Assembly: GCA_029255685.2 (NCBI GenBank)
Contig: CM055315.2
Location: 55,147,358-55,211,357, forward strand
Direction: 5' to 3'
Origin: Silene conica
Lineage: Eukaryota; Streptophyta; Magnoliopsida; Caryophyllales; Caryophyllaceae
DNA: 64,000 bases
Position numbers and translations under genes: made by a program. This document shows, piece after piece, positions 24,460 through 36,960 of this stretch (positions within the stretch are counted from its first letter, which is position 1; each line of letters begins with the position of its first letter). The notes under the pieces were generated by a model. That model had not been told where the DNA came from and ran no database searches. It worked only from the letters and a program-made list of their open reading frames with translations.

Positions 24460-25224
24460 ACTCTCCTCATCTAGAAGCTCATACATACAACAACTTCGAA
24501 TATGGATGACGGTGTACCGAACGCCGGCGTTGAGGTCGGTGTTTCGAACATTTTCATTTATTCCGGATGTGTGATGCAAAGATGAACATATCCAAGATAA
24601 ACAATTGAATTTGATTTTATGTGATGAAAATGAAAATTTCAATAAACAACAAATGATGATGATGGTCTGTATAAATGAAAAAACAATATTAATGAATGGT
24701 TTGCCGACAATAAGAGCATGTCAATTATTTTGTGTATTATTTTGTGCATTATGCATGTCAATTATTGAAGTTTTATCTGGGTATACAAATGGTTTGCCGA
24801 CAGTGAACATAATATAGATAAGTAATATTGTTTTTTCATTTTTTTTTTCTTTTAACTTATAAATATATATGTCGGATTAATTTAATCCGACTCGGTTTAT
24901 ATATTAATGTATGCGTCTTAATCTATGCGAGCGCATTTTGGTTTTAATTTAACACGATTCTTCACATAACGCTATGTAATTTTTTAACTAAAAGTATTTA
25001 TATTTATTTAATATTATTAACAATATTAATTTCATATTATTAAAGTACTAAAATAATCAATTTATTTAACTTTATATTAATTTCATATTTTAAAATTCTA
25101 AAATAATTTATTTCTTTATATTTTAACTATTAACAATATTTATTTCATATTATTAAAGTTCTAAAATAATTGATTTCTTTCTCTTTATATTATGAACAAT
25201 ATTAATTTAGTATACTAAAAATAG
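24460..25224. other. AT-rich stretch between RPA-like pseudogene and Helitron end
   Basis: Frequent stops and homopolymer-rich sequence; no gene is supported. Confidence 0.4.
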
Positions 25225-25253
25225 ACCCGTGAAGTTCACGGGTTACAACCTAG
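25225..25253 (+). mobile_element. Helitron-like 3' terminus
   Basis: The hairpin ACCCGTGAA-G-TTCACGGGT (25225-25243) is followed after six bases by CTAG, with T as the next base. This is the hairpin plus CTRR|T pattern of Helitron 3' ends. It lies downstream of the RPA-like pseudogene in the same orientation. The 5' TC end was not found. Confidence 0.5.
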
Positions 25254-25893
25254 TATACTATTAATTGTTTAGCCATGTTAGTAAATCAAGTGTTATATAG
25301 TATGATGTTATTATTGTCAATTTTTCGAGTTTACAAGTGTTACACAACTCCAATTTTCCTATACATATTCTACTCTTACGCCCTATACATATTCTACTCT
25401 CACTATCAATAATTCATGTTTACCGGTTTCTCAAGAAAAATGATGTTATTGTTGTTTTTGTATTAAATTTTTGTTAACAAATGAAAGAGGTCTAAAAGTC
25501 TTTATTTTAGATGAAGACAAATGCATGTCTACTACAACAAGTAATGTTGTTTACAAGAAGATTTTCGAAAAAGTATGAGTTTCTCTTAAACTTTCCAGTT
25601 TTTATATCCTATCTTATAGTACTTCGTATTTGAAAATACAAACTTTTATCTTATTATATATAAACTTCGTATTAATACATTTATCTATAATTTTTTGTTT
25701 TTCTGAAAGGGTATCATTCTCTATAGAATCATTTTCACGAGTCTTCACTAGTTGAAAGATTATGGGGGTGATATAGTTGAATAAAAAAAGAGAAAAAGGC
25801 GGGATATGTGCTCCCCCATTTTCCCAAATCCTATGATTCTAAATTCTAATCCAACATTGTCTCAATCAATTTCCATATTACCTAAACCATTTC

Positions 25894-25928
25894 TATTGTT
25901 CAAATCAAATCAAATCAAATCAAATCAA
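25894..25928. repeat. CAAAT pentamer tandem repeat
   Basis: About seven AATCA/CAAAT units stand in tandem just upstream of the flippase gene, in its probable promoter or 5' UTR. Confidence 0.85.
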
Positions 25929-26502
25929 ATAATTGTTAAGATGCTTTATTAAAATTAAGAGATCCGACAAGCAGGCGATCAAATCTGAGATCTCTCCTCT
26001 TTTTCTTGGACGATTAAACATCCTTTCTATCATTCATTCTTTTTTTAATTCACTCATTCTTTCACTAAACAGACATTGCCTCTCTTTCTTTAAAGTTTTA
26101 AATTTTACAGGTTAGTGCTCTTTTTTTTTAGTTATCATTATTTTGTTTACATGTACAGCTGCAAGCTGAAATCCGTTTATATGAAGTGAAATTAAATTGA
26201 GTCAGTCTTGCTTAGGGATTTGACTCTGACCCGTCTTAAAGCTTAATACTGATAATGGGTGTTAAATGAGAATCTGTGAATTAAATTAGGGCCAATTGGA
26301 AAGTTGTTAGAATTTTGAATAATGTTAAGTACTGAGTGTTTTATTTATAATTATGCTCTTTGTTTACCTTATTGTTATGGAGATTGAATAAACTTGTGGC
26401 AAGTGATTTTGATCATTATCAACAGTTTATGGTCTCGTCTTTATTCAATAGGATTTCAATCAAGATGACTTTGCACCAAATGATTATATTGGAGAGATAT
26501 TT

Positions 26503-26793
26503 ATGACTTCTGGGGATGAGTCATTACTCGATTCATCCCAACTTTCTTATGTGGTTCCCCAGGACTTGTGTCCAAATGCCTCATTCTCGTCTTCTGCTAT
26601 TCTGCCTCAAACTGGCCTGTTTCATGTCTATCAAGACAAAGGACCTATTATAATCCACCCATACTGTCCAACACCCTGCTCTATCAGGCTGTTCAAATAA
26701 ACGGTTTTATTCTGCGCCCACTCACTTTTCAGACAACTCCTCCACTCACTACTCCACCAGGGACCGCAGAAACACCTGTTGTCGTGGGGTGGG
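26503..26793 (+). pseudogene. Frame-broken N-terminal extension of the ALA1-like gene
   Basis: From ATG 26503 the frame reads MTSGDESLLDSSQLSYV and ends at TAA 26698. The next frame reads QINGFILRPLTFQTTPPL and GTAETPVVVGW, then the first frame resumes at WGGMEQL. These pieces in order look like one N-terminal domain separated by two opposite single-base shifts about 90 bp apart. This could be assembly error, or a real allele translated from 26794. Confidence 0.6.
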
Positions 26794-29700
26794 ATGGAAC
26801 AACTAACTCAGCATGCAAGTTTTGAGATAGATGGTACTACATCCAGGGTGCAGGATAAGTTGAGGAAGTCTCAGCCTCTTTACTATAAGAGCGGCCCGCT
26901 GGATGATAGTCTTTTTAGTGATCAAAGTCCTAGATTAGTTTATGTTGATGATCCCAACAAGACGAATGAGAGGTATGAGTTTTGTAGCAATGAGATTCGA
27001 ACTAGCAAATATACCATGCTTAATTTCTTGCCTAAGAATCTCTTCATCCAGTTCCATCGAGTTGCTTATTTGTATTTCCTAGCCATTGCTGCTCTCAACC
27101 AACTTCCTCCGCTAGCTGTCTTTGGGAGGACGGTGTCCCTTTTCCCTCTCCTCTTTGTATTGAGTGTCACTGCCATAAAAGATGGCTATGAAGACTGGCG
27201 AAGACATAGATCAGACCTGAAAGAGAATAACAGGGAGGCTCTCGTGCTCCAGTCAGGACGGTTTGAGAACAAGAAGTGGAAGCATATTCAGGCTGGTGAG
27301 ATTGTAAAGATATTTGCTGACGAGACAATTGCTTGTGACATGGTCTTGGTGGGAACAAGTGATTCTAACGGGATTGCCTACATTCAGACGATGAATTTGG
27401 ATGGTGAATCCAATCTAAAGACCCGGTATGCAAGGCAAGAAACAGCTTCAGTTGTTGCAGAGGGAGGGATAATTTCAGGACTTATTAGATGCGAACAGCC
27501 AAACAGAAATATTTATGAGTTCACTGCCAATATGGAGTTTAGAGGCCATAAGGTTTCTCTCAGTCAGTCAAACATTATTCTGCGTGGTTGTCAGCTTAAG
27601 AACACTGAATGGGCGATTGGTGTTGTTGTGTATACTGGTCAGGAGACAAAAGCAATGTTAAATAGCGCTGCTTCCCCTGCTAAAAGAAGCAAGTTGGAAA
27701 GTCATATGAACAGGGAAACCCTGTGGTTATCAGTTTTTCTCCTCACAATGTGTTCAGTTGTGGCTCTTGGAATGGGCCTTTGGCTTAACCGTCACAAGGA
27801 GCAGCTTGATACACTACCTTATTACCGGAAAAAATATTTTAATAGTGGAAGAAAAGATGGAAAATTGTACAAATTTTACGGGATTCCCATGGAGACTTTC
27901 TTTGCCTTCTTGAGTTCTATTATTGTCTTTCAGATAATGATTCCCATTTCACTTTATATCACAATGGAGCTGGTTCGGCTTGGACAATCATACTTCATGA
28001 TCGGAGACAAACATATGTATGATAGCAGTTGCGACTCTAGGTTCCAATGTAGATCTTTGAACATCAATGAAGACTTGGGTCAAATACGATATATATTCTC
28101 AGACAAGACAGGAACCCTTACTCAGAACAAAATGGAATTTAGAACAGCTAGTATTTATGGAAAGAGATATGGGACTTTGTCCTCTGTTGCTGCAACACCA
28201 TCAAGTCGAAGCCTTTCAGGTAACTGTAGTTCTTTTGTTTTCTCTACAGGTGTCCGTGAATGTTACGATGTTATACTGAATGTGCATGTCCAAATATATT
28301 TGTCTAATAGTATCTCTCTGCACATATGGTGATTTGTGACCTGTGTTTGTGATCAGTTGTTGAGTTTATGGATGCGACGAGTTTGGAGCTTTGCACGTAG
28401 AGTTTCTGACTTGAACTCAACTTATAGGACCTTAACTGAACAGAACCAAGCCAAACTGAAATTTAGTACAAACGAACATGCTTACACTACTTTACGTCTT
28501 ATGATAGGCATTTTGATTAGAATTTGACTTGCAGGTGGCTTCAGTTTTGGAGAATTCCATAATGATGTTGGCATAACTTCTGGTTTGTGCTGGATTCGGA
28601 TGTGTTGATAACATGTAAAAACTCTCCCCTTAAGAGGATTAAACAGCGCAGTCCATATTTGTGCATTGTGCTGATATGTCAATTAATGTTGAAGTTATAA
28701 AGTGATGGTCGTAAGCTCTATCTGGCTTTGCCTTCTGTACACTAGTGGCTGTAGAATCTAAATATAGGCTATTTAATCATTAATGTTGCTTAGGGTGCCC
28801 CAGTGCCTCCACTTCTAATGTCATGATTTAATAACTCTATCCTTACAATGTGACCTTGATATATTATTATACTCTATATATGCCCTCGTCTGCTAGGTCG
28901 CAAAACAGAATTCGTCATTGGCAAAATCATGTTCTGGATGAAATGAGTAGAATTATAATGTAATCGGAAAAAAAATAATGATCAACTGGGTGATTATCAT
29001 AAAAAAATTTGATGTATAATTCACGCAGTAGGAATGTTGTAATGTTGTGTATTGAGTATTGACCAGTTTGTAGGTTTGATTAAGATTTTTGTGGGTCTTT
29101 GTTCAAAGTTATTTGATTTTTTAGGAAGCTCTGGTGTAACAATTGTGCCTAGAGGAAGATGGAAGCTCAAGTCCCAAGTTGATGTTGATTCTGAACTTTT
29201 GGAGTTGTTGCATATAAGCTCAGAAAAAGATGGCAGAGTTGAAGCGCAGGAGTTCTTCTTGACCCTAGCTGCATGTAATACCGTTATTCCTATCCTCAAA
29301 CAAAGTGAGATCGGTGATGCTGATGCAATTGACTACCAGGGTGAATCACCAGATGAACAAGCCCTCGTGGCCGCAGCATCTGCTTATGGGTATACCCTTT
29401 TCGAACGCACCTCTGGGCATATCGTAATTGATATCAATGGTGAGAAGCTCAGGTAAGAAGTGAAACTAAACTACGGTTTTGCTACAAATGGTTTCGATTT
29501 TCAATTGTTTGGGATATTACCACAGGAGATCAGCTTTATCTTTAGAAATATGACACTGTTTTTTGCATACACAGTAGCATAAAGCCACTTTCCATATTTA
29601 TTGTCCATTGCCAGTTATACTCTGTACTTCAATCATGAAGACAGTGTTGGCACGAGTAGTATATGTGTTACTGTAATATCCAGTGCAACTCAAGTAAACT

Positions 29701-32700
29701 GTTTCCTTAGCTTGCTTGTACTTGAATTCTGATGTCATGGATGTTTTTTTCTTGCATATTTGAAAGAATCTTGGTATGATTTGTTTTGATGCATCAAAAT
29801 CGATTTACTGAAGTTCTAGTAGTAGTAGTAGCTGATTAGTTCGTAACTAGCTTAAACTTCTTTCATGTCTGATTGCTCTTGATTTTTAAGCGCTTAATCT
29901 TAAACTGGGGTATTTTATTTACATTTTATTCTACTAACTAGACTTTGAAATTGAAATGACCCCGTCATGTGTTCTAACTTGCCTTTCATTCAGTATACAT
30001 ATTGATCTAAGTTAGAATGTCTTATTTTTCTAAATTGCCTACATTAGTACATCCTATAAACAAACTCAAATGGATATGTTAGAACTGTGTTTATAATTGT
30101 ATTTCTAATCATTTCTCTAGCACATGCCTAGAGAGAAATGGAGGCTCTAAATTCCGCTGTTACTTTGACGCCTCCCATTTAGGACTGCACTCGTGTTGAC
30201 TTGACAGGACATGAATATGGGTATGGATTCCATAGGCGACACTTATTAGTCTGACACTTTCCGTAGAAGAGCTAAACTAGTGAGACTAACAAGAAAAAGT
30301 AGAGGAGAAGTTTATAAAGAATCTTAGTTATTGGCTTATTTGTCAGAGTTCTTTCATTATACTTACAAAAAATTGAAATATTTAAAGAATAGAAGTGAAT
30401 ATTTTTGCTTTGATGGTGTGTCCCATCATCCATATCCTCATTTTAGGCAGGCTCCCTGTGTCTAAATATTTTAGTAATGCTGAGTCCGACACTCACGGTA
30501 CACTTTTACCCGTATCCCACACTCGTACTGAAGTCAGAGTAACATAACTAACATTGCCAAATTCTAAGTTTTTGCTTAACAGTTCTAGTCACTCAAATCA
30601 TTTTTGGTTTTTGTGTTTGAAAATTTCTGTTTGGGATTAGTTTACTTTGTTGAGTGAGAACCTTTCCCAATTCAAAATTGATTAACAATGGATATTTCTT
30701 CTCCATCTTTTGGGGTGGGTTTCTTTTGCCTGGTTCATGGAAACAAAATAAAAATTACAATTTCAAAGGATGGCATGAATTTTCCAATGGTAATATGTTA
30801 TATCTACAAATTTACCAGTGCTTCTAAAATTACCAGTCCACAGTAAACACATTGACAGTTTGATAACTCTCCGTGATTGTATATGTCATATGTTTGTTAA
30901 CATTTGGACAGAATATTCTTTATTTCTCTGAAACAAGTATAAACAATGCCCTATTGCAATTTATTTGCAATGATTACAAGCTGATTTTGAACGCCTTTTG
31001 GAGGGTCTAATTATCTAATATGATGCTCCCTATTGGCGTCTCCTGCTCATTGCATTTTGAGCATTGCAATTTTCCTTACGTTGGAACTGGGCTATTTATA
31101 TAGTTCTTATGTGTTAAGTGAGGATTTACTGGTACTGGGCAATAACAACAAGAAGTCAATAACAAATCAATGGAATAGACTTGGTTAGCATAAATTGACA
31201 TTGTGACCATCCAAATAAGTATTGTGTGAGTTTAAAGAAGAAAACCATAATTATGTGGTATTGGGCAATTTAAAGCTTGAAATCTATGAAGATTGAAGCC
31301 ATCTATATGCTGCATGTTGCTTAAGAGCTGGGAGTTTTCTTCTGAAAGGCTGTATATGTTTTTTCTTCTTGCTTTTTGAGATTGTTGCTGCTGCTGACTG
31401 GATATTTTGCTGTCACACCAGTAGTAATCGTTTGGCTTGAAATTTCTGTTTTTCTTCTTTTTCTTCTTCTTTGTTTCTTTCTTTATTTTTTTTTTGTTTA
31501 TTTTCTTCCCCAAGAATTCTACTAAATCAATATGTGCATATATACATATTGCAGGTTGGATGTGTTAGGCCTCCATGAATTTGACAGTGTTAGGAAAAGG
31601 ATGTCTGTTATTATTAGATTTCCTGACAATTCTGTCAAAGTATTGGTTAAAGGTGCCGATACATCAATGTTCTCTATTTTGGCCAAAGACTTGGATAAAA
31701 ATGATTATGTTCGAACTGAAACTCTAAGACATCTTTCAGAATATTCTTCTCTTGGTTTACGAACATTGGTTTTGGCCGCAAGGGATCTTACACATGCAGA
31801 ACTCGAGGATTGGCAGCAAAAGTATGAGGATGCTAGCACATCTTTGTGTGATAGATCTGCTAAACTTCGTCAAACAGCGGCTCTGATAGAGCGCAATGTG
31901 AGACTACTTGGGGCTACCGGCATCGAGGACAAATTACAAGATGGGGTACCTGAAGCAATCGAGTCTCTTCGGGAGGCAGGAATTAAAGTTTGGGTTTTAA
32001 CTGGTGATAAACAAGAGACTGCAATCTCTATCGGACTCTCCTGTAGACTCTTGACAGCTGATATGCAGCAGATCATCATTAATGGGACTTCGGATCAAGA
32101 GTGCAGAAATCTTTTAGCTGAGGCAAAGTCGAAGTACTTGGTCACTTCAGAATGTTGTGGTGGTCAGAGTTTGAATCAAAAACAGGAGGCTTCAAGTGAC
32201 TATCTTGAGATTCCTGACGATGCAGACAGTGTTAACACCGAATCACGGAACGTAAGGAAGGAGGAAGACGAGCTTATCCCTTCTTTGGCACTCATTATTG
32301 ATGGGAATAGTCTGGTTTACATTCTTGAGAAAGATCTCGAGTCAGATGTACGTATCTGTTTATTTACCTGAATTATATGCTAAGTACCGCTTGTTATTGA
32401 CTTATCATTCATGTCAATTTTGGTCTGTCAATACAATGGCTAACTTAGTATAACGCAGCAGTTGAAAATGCTGATTCTCTATGTTCGCCATACTCATTTT
32501 AACCACGGAGTCAGCATTTTTATGCCAGGGTAATGCTCAGTTTCAGTAGGTAAACTTACAATTGGTTGTAATCTTGCTTGCTTCAGCTTTTTGATCTTGC
32601 AAAATCCTGTAAAGTTGTTCTCTGCTGTCGGGTGGCTCCTTTGCAAAAAGCTGGAATTGTTGACTTAATAAAAAATCGTACTAATGATTTGACACTGGCT

Positions 32701-33507
32701 ATCGGCGATGGTAAGTTGGTTATTCTGACTTCCATGCATGGAGGATGGTTGAATCATTTTCTGGGATGTACATTTTATATAGGCCATTTGCTTGAGATGA
32801 AGTTACTTAAAGAGTTTCGTTTCTTGTGGCTGCAAATTAACTTAGGTGCGAATGATGTATCAATGATCCAAATGGCTGATGTTGGGGTTGGCATCTGTGG
32901 TGAAGAAGGACGACAAGCAGTGATGGCATCAGACTTTGCCATGGGTCAATTCCGATTTTTAAAAAGATTATTGTTAGTACACGGACATTGGAATTATCAG
33001 CGTGTTGGTTATTTGGTTCTATACAACTTTTACAGAAATGCGGTTTTTGTTCTCATGCTATTCTGGTATGTGCTACAAGGTTTTTGCTTTTAACTTGTTA
33101 GTATACCATACTCGAGCATTTTAAACTAAATTCCTGCTTATTTTCATTGTTAGTCTTTCCTGCAGACATCACACTGACTATTTTAAGCAGTATTATTCAT
33201 TTGATTCCTGTTTCATTAAAAAAATAAAACCAAACACAAGGTATCGGGCATCAACGCATGATGTGTTCCAACCCCATACCACCCTGGTTTGATTCCTGAT
33301 AAACCCATACCACTCGGTGAATCAAACGCACCCGAATTGGGCTTTTCGTTGCACTGACCTTTTGTTATAAATGTCATTCCTCATCACCAGTTGGCGTACC
33401 TGTTGTCTGCCTACCTCTGTCCAAGAGATGTTTTACTTGTTGGATGTAGAAAAAAAGCATCAGGTAACAGAATTTAGTCATTCGGTGTGTGTGTGTGTAT
33501 GTGTGTA

Positions 33508-33543
<36 letters not shown>

Positions 33544-34387
33544 TGTGTGATGAACTGCCTCACATTTCTCTTACCAATATACAAAGTTGCAATTCTCCGT
33601 TTATGCAGTCAAATGCTCCCACAGCTCCGCTATTAGTGTCAAATAAATTCCCTAACATTCACTTTATTCCTTATCTCAGGTATATTTCGTGCACAGCTTT
33701 TTCAACAACACAGGCATTGACTGATTGGAGCAGCGTGTTCTATTCTGTTATCTATACTTCCATACCAACTATGGTTGTTGGTGTTTTGGACAAAGACTTG
33801 AGTCATAAGACATTACTTCAACATCCAAAGCTCTATGCTGCAGGACATAGACAAGAGAGCTACAATTTACAACTTTTTTGGATAACAATGCTTGACACTT
33901 TGTGGCAAAGTCTTGTTCTCTTTTATGTACCATTGTACACTTACTATGGAAGCAGCCTTGACATTTGGAGTCTGGGTAGTCTGTGGACAATTTCTGTTGT
34001 AATCCTCGTGAATATGCACTTAGCCATGGACATTCAGCGGTGGTTACTTATTACACACGTTGCTGTATGGGGGTCAATAATCATCACTTATACTTGTGTG
34101 ATAGTGCTAGATTCTATACCTGTTTTTCCTAATTACTGGTCAGTAGCCTGTTTCTTGTATATTATTTTCTCCACCTTTAGCTTTTCTAGTTTTACCAAAA
34201 TTAAAGTTATCGGCTCTTTCTATGCAGGACTATTTATCACCTTGCAGCTTCACCTACCTATTGGCTTACCATTGCGCTAATCATAATCGTTGCGTTGCTT
34301 CCTCGCTTTCTCTGCAAAGTTGTGTACCAAATGTTTTGGCCGTCAGATATTCAGATTGCTAGGGAAGCTGAATCGATACGTAAGTAG
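26794..34387 (+). CDS. ALA1: P4-type phospholipid-transporting ATPase, ALA1-like flippase
   Basis: Seven coding exons: 26794-28219, 29125-29452, 31555-32347, 32587-32710, 32846-33065, 33680-34138 and 34228-34387. All join in frame at GT-AG borders for 1169 residues. P4-ATPases flip aminophospholipids to the cytosolic leaflet at ATP cost, with an ALIS beta subunit. Seen: DGESNLKT at residue 203 (actuator), MIPISLY in TM4, DKTGTLT with the phospho-acceptor Asp437, KGADTSM and [12 protein letters not shown] (nucleotide and P domains), and [16 protein letters not shown] at residue 889 spanning an intron. Six C-terminal membrane spans follow, ending in a short basic tail. The nearest family is ALA1. 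A longer N-terminus seems to begin at ATG 26503 (MTSGDESLLDSS), but it shifts frame near 26694 and returns near 26785, with a TAA at 26698. The ATG at 26794 is therefore the first clean start. A 5' UTR intron (about 26111-26451) is likely. Confidence 0.9.
33180..33345. mobile_element. Possible MITE fragment in an ALA1 intron
   Basis: The stretch contains CCAAACACAAGGTAT and TGAATCAAACGCACC, end-like motifs in opposite orientation, with ATACCA repeats between them. No target duplication was resolved. Confidence 0.3.
33485..33549. repeat. GT microsatellite in an ALA1 intron
   Basis: An interrupted GT repeat of about 60 bp lies in the intron between 33066 and 33679. Confidence 0.9.
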
Positions 34388-36430
34388 AAAAAATTGGAGG
34401 ACGAAATAGATAAGCCCGATTGACTTGTATAGTATCCGCCTATGTACAAGCTCAATTCATCAGAAGGCTTCTGCTTACTGTTTATCTCCGACTCATGGCC
34501 GTTAATTCTCAAGTTCCACAGTAAGCATTCTTTTATTCATCTTTCTTTTTCAACCTATTGGTTATACCTGCATACTAGAGTGTAAATAGGACAGGCACAT
34601 GCTTTCCACTGTCTCCTGTATGGCGCTGCCCCCGACAATTTATTTAATGTTAACTGAGTCGAATAGCAGAAATTAAATGGACAATTCATGTTTTTCATAA
34701 CCACAAGGGCTCATTTGATTCAAGATCACTAGTTAGTGGAATGATTTTAGCCAGATCATCCATGGTAATACATATCTCTCAGTATGCAGTTTTACTTCTT
34801 AGTCCGTACTTGGTAATGTCACTTCTTACGACCTGCTGCGTGAATGAGTGTTAATTAAGCTTATTGAACCAAATGTTAAAGGGAGCTCTTTACCATTCTT
34901 TGATATATTTTCTTATTATGTTATATCTCACTTATATTATCTCGATTAGACTGAAGGTCATATACAACTATTTCAGGGTTGGTGTTGAAATATCATTGTT
35001 ACCCCTTGAATTGAAGAATTTGCATGTAAAGATGTCATTCCCCCAGTCCATCCATCTCTAGTGTCTGACTGGTAAACTGTCTGTAGAGTGTAAGGGATTG
35101 TTTTGCCTCAGAACATCAGAGTTGGACTATCCGTATCCATTAACATAGGTAAGTCCTTGGAATGAAGTTGAAGCTTCCATATTTTTTTCAAATCTATCTT
35201 TGCATAGATCTCCATGTGATGACGACTCTTGGAAATTTGTTTTCAGGTAAATACAGGGTTTGATGGTCTTGTGGATATATGTATTGATGAGGTAGCCCCG
35301 TGGAAATTTCAGGTGAATATACATCAGCATAGGTTGAAGAAGGTCAATATCTGCCAGATATGTAATGATCCCACTTTGGAAGCCGGACAATGATGATAGC
35401 GGGAATGGAGACCACCATTAGATTGGATCTTAGGGACCAGTATTTTTGTATTGATGTTGCTGTTCTTTGGAACAAGATCAGTGGCAGTGATTTTCGACCT
35501 CTACAGTTGTTCATGTAAACCGTAGATAGGAAACGGGTCATGTGATGTATATTTCCCTGCAAAGAGTAAGCAATTCCGAATGAAAGGAGTTGTACCTGAT
35601 TGTATTTTTGTATTGGAGAGTGCATGCGATATGGTGATGCTTATGAATGTTCTGATCTCAATTATAAAGGGGGCTACTGGGCTAGCAATTATGCATTTAA
35701 GGCCATCATCTATTTGCTTGTTTACGCAATTCACAGATTTAAATCTGTCTTGTTGATCTTTTGTCTGCTAATAATGTCATGGTCATCTCTTCTAAATTCT
35801 GTACAACAAATTCTTGTGACGGAGAATATCGTTACAAGCTTGTCATAAATAAAATAAATTCACATGGATAAATAAAGACAAGCCATTTATGACTCCCTAA
35901 GTACTCTAATTTTTGTCTTATTTATCAATATGGGTAATACTTAATCTATTACAAGTGACCGACGAAATATTTATCAGAAGGGAGACTTATTTTGTTATAA
36001 TATTTTGAATTCTTGTCAAAGAGAAATATTCCACATTTCCAAATGCACGTACACTTCTCTTAATCAACCGTCCCGTGTCCAATACTATGACACCTATACT
36101 CGTTGCACACATGCCTAAACGTGTCGGACACCTATAAAAATCGTGTCTAACTTTCATCATTTATTTAGGCCCACGTCGAACGCGTATTCATGGTACTTGG
36201 GCATGTGTCTGGTGGGTGCCTTCATAGTTGGACATTTTTGAAGTGAATGATATCTTTAGACGAGGAAAAGTAGTCGAAAGAGATTGATTAGAATATGGGT
36301 TTGGGTGAAAAACGAAAATGAGTTATTGTCAAGGCCAAGTTTTACCATCACTTATTTGGATTTAATATTAATACTTTTCCAAAAAAATTGAATGTTTATA
36401 ACTATAATATATATATTTTCTTAAATTTAA
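34388..36430. other. ALA1 3' flank and intergenic DNA
   Basis: The first part is likely 3' UTR. No ORF over 100 codons is credible. A short GTGACGGAGAATATCGTTACAAGC block near 35816 resembles the MITE-like ends at 7281-7480. Confidence 0.4.
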
Positions 36431-36435
36431 ATAAT

Positions 36436-36472
36436 ACTAATTTTAATCCAGTGCAAAAAATGCACGGGTTAT
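36436..36472 (-). mobile_element. Degenerate Helitron-like terminus
   Basis: ACTAA is followed by the inverted repeat GTGCA-AAAAA-TGCAC and GGG, the same layout as 8690-8721. The terminal tetranucleotide on the minus strand would be TTAG rather than CTRR, so this is weak. Confidence 0.3.
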
Positions 36473-36960
36473 TATAAAATCCGTACAAATAATATTGCTG
36501 ATTACTTTTAAATTTATGACCTACGAAATATATCAATATGGACATAATTATACGGATGTTCTTAATTCATAATTAAACTACGTGATAGTATAATTGTATA
36601 AGTACATATAGTTGAATTTACAATAACTTGACTAACTAAATCAATTTCTAGTATGTTATTACTCCTTCTTTTTACATGTAAACGAATTTCATGATATATA
36701 CACTATACTCATATAATGGAGCTTTTCGCGAGCAATTAATGGTAACATTTTTATAATAATTGAACAATTTTTTTTTAAATATTAAAATGAAAAACTTGCC
36801 TCCAAATTTTCATATATAAAAGAAACGGAGAGAATATATGAATTCGGTTGAAGAACATTGTTACACTTATCTAGCGCATAAAACGATAATAAAAATAATG
36901 AAACTAAGAAAAGTAAATTAATAATAATTCATAATAAAAAGAATAAATACTCGTAATACT

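Larger units (their letters stand above)
13671..24460 (+). pseudogene. RPA-like (DUF223, replication protein A 70 kDa-type) pseudogene, interrupted by two Copia insertions
   Basis: Coding blocks with GT-AG borders lie at about 13671-13826, 13901-14168, 22650-22739, 22836-22976, 23059-23120 and 24426-24455. Their order fits plant RPA70-like DUF223 proteins: WVLHLWE with LLFDSE, then IQATIRK and NEGHLYKLSRFNV, then DVIGKFSGVGEV, then KIACSVWNNY, then TRHATRFFFNHAIPEVE. RPA70-like proteins bind single-stranded DNA. Lesions: an apparent 1-base loss shortly after the ATG at 13671, a TAG in the 22650 block, and TGA codons after QRCK and after VLEK. A Copia element fills the intron after 14168, and a solo LTR splits the block at 23120. 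Helitrons of plants often carry such RPA genes, and a Helitron-like end lies 0.8 kb downstream, so a Helitron origin is possible. A dead host RPA paralogue is the alternative. Confidence 0.72.

Noticed and set aside
33489..33600. Start of an ORF with [11 protein letters not shown] repeats
   Set aside because: It is translation of the GT microsatellite within an ALA1 intron.
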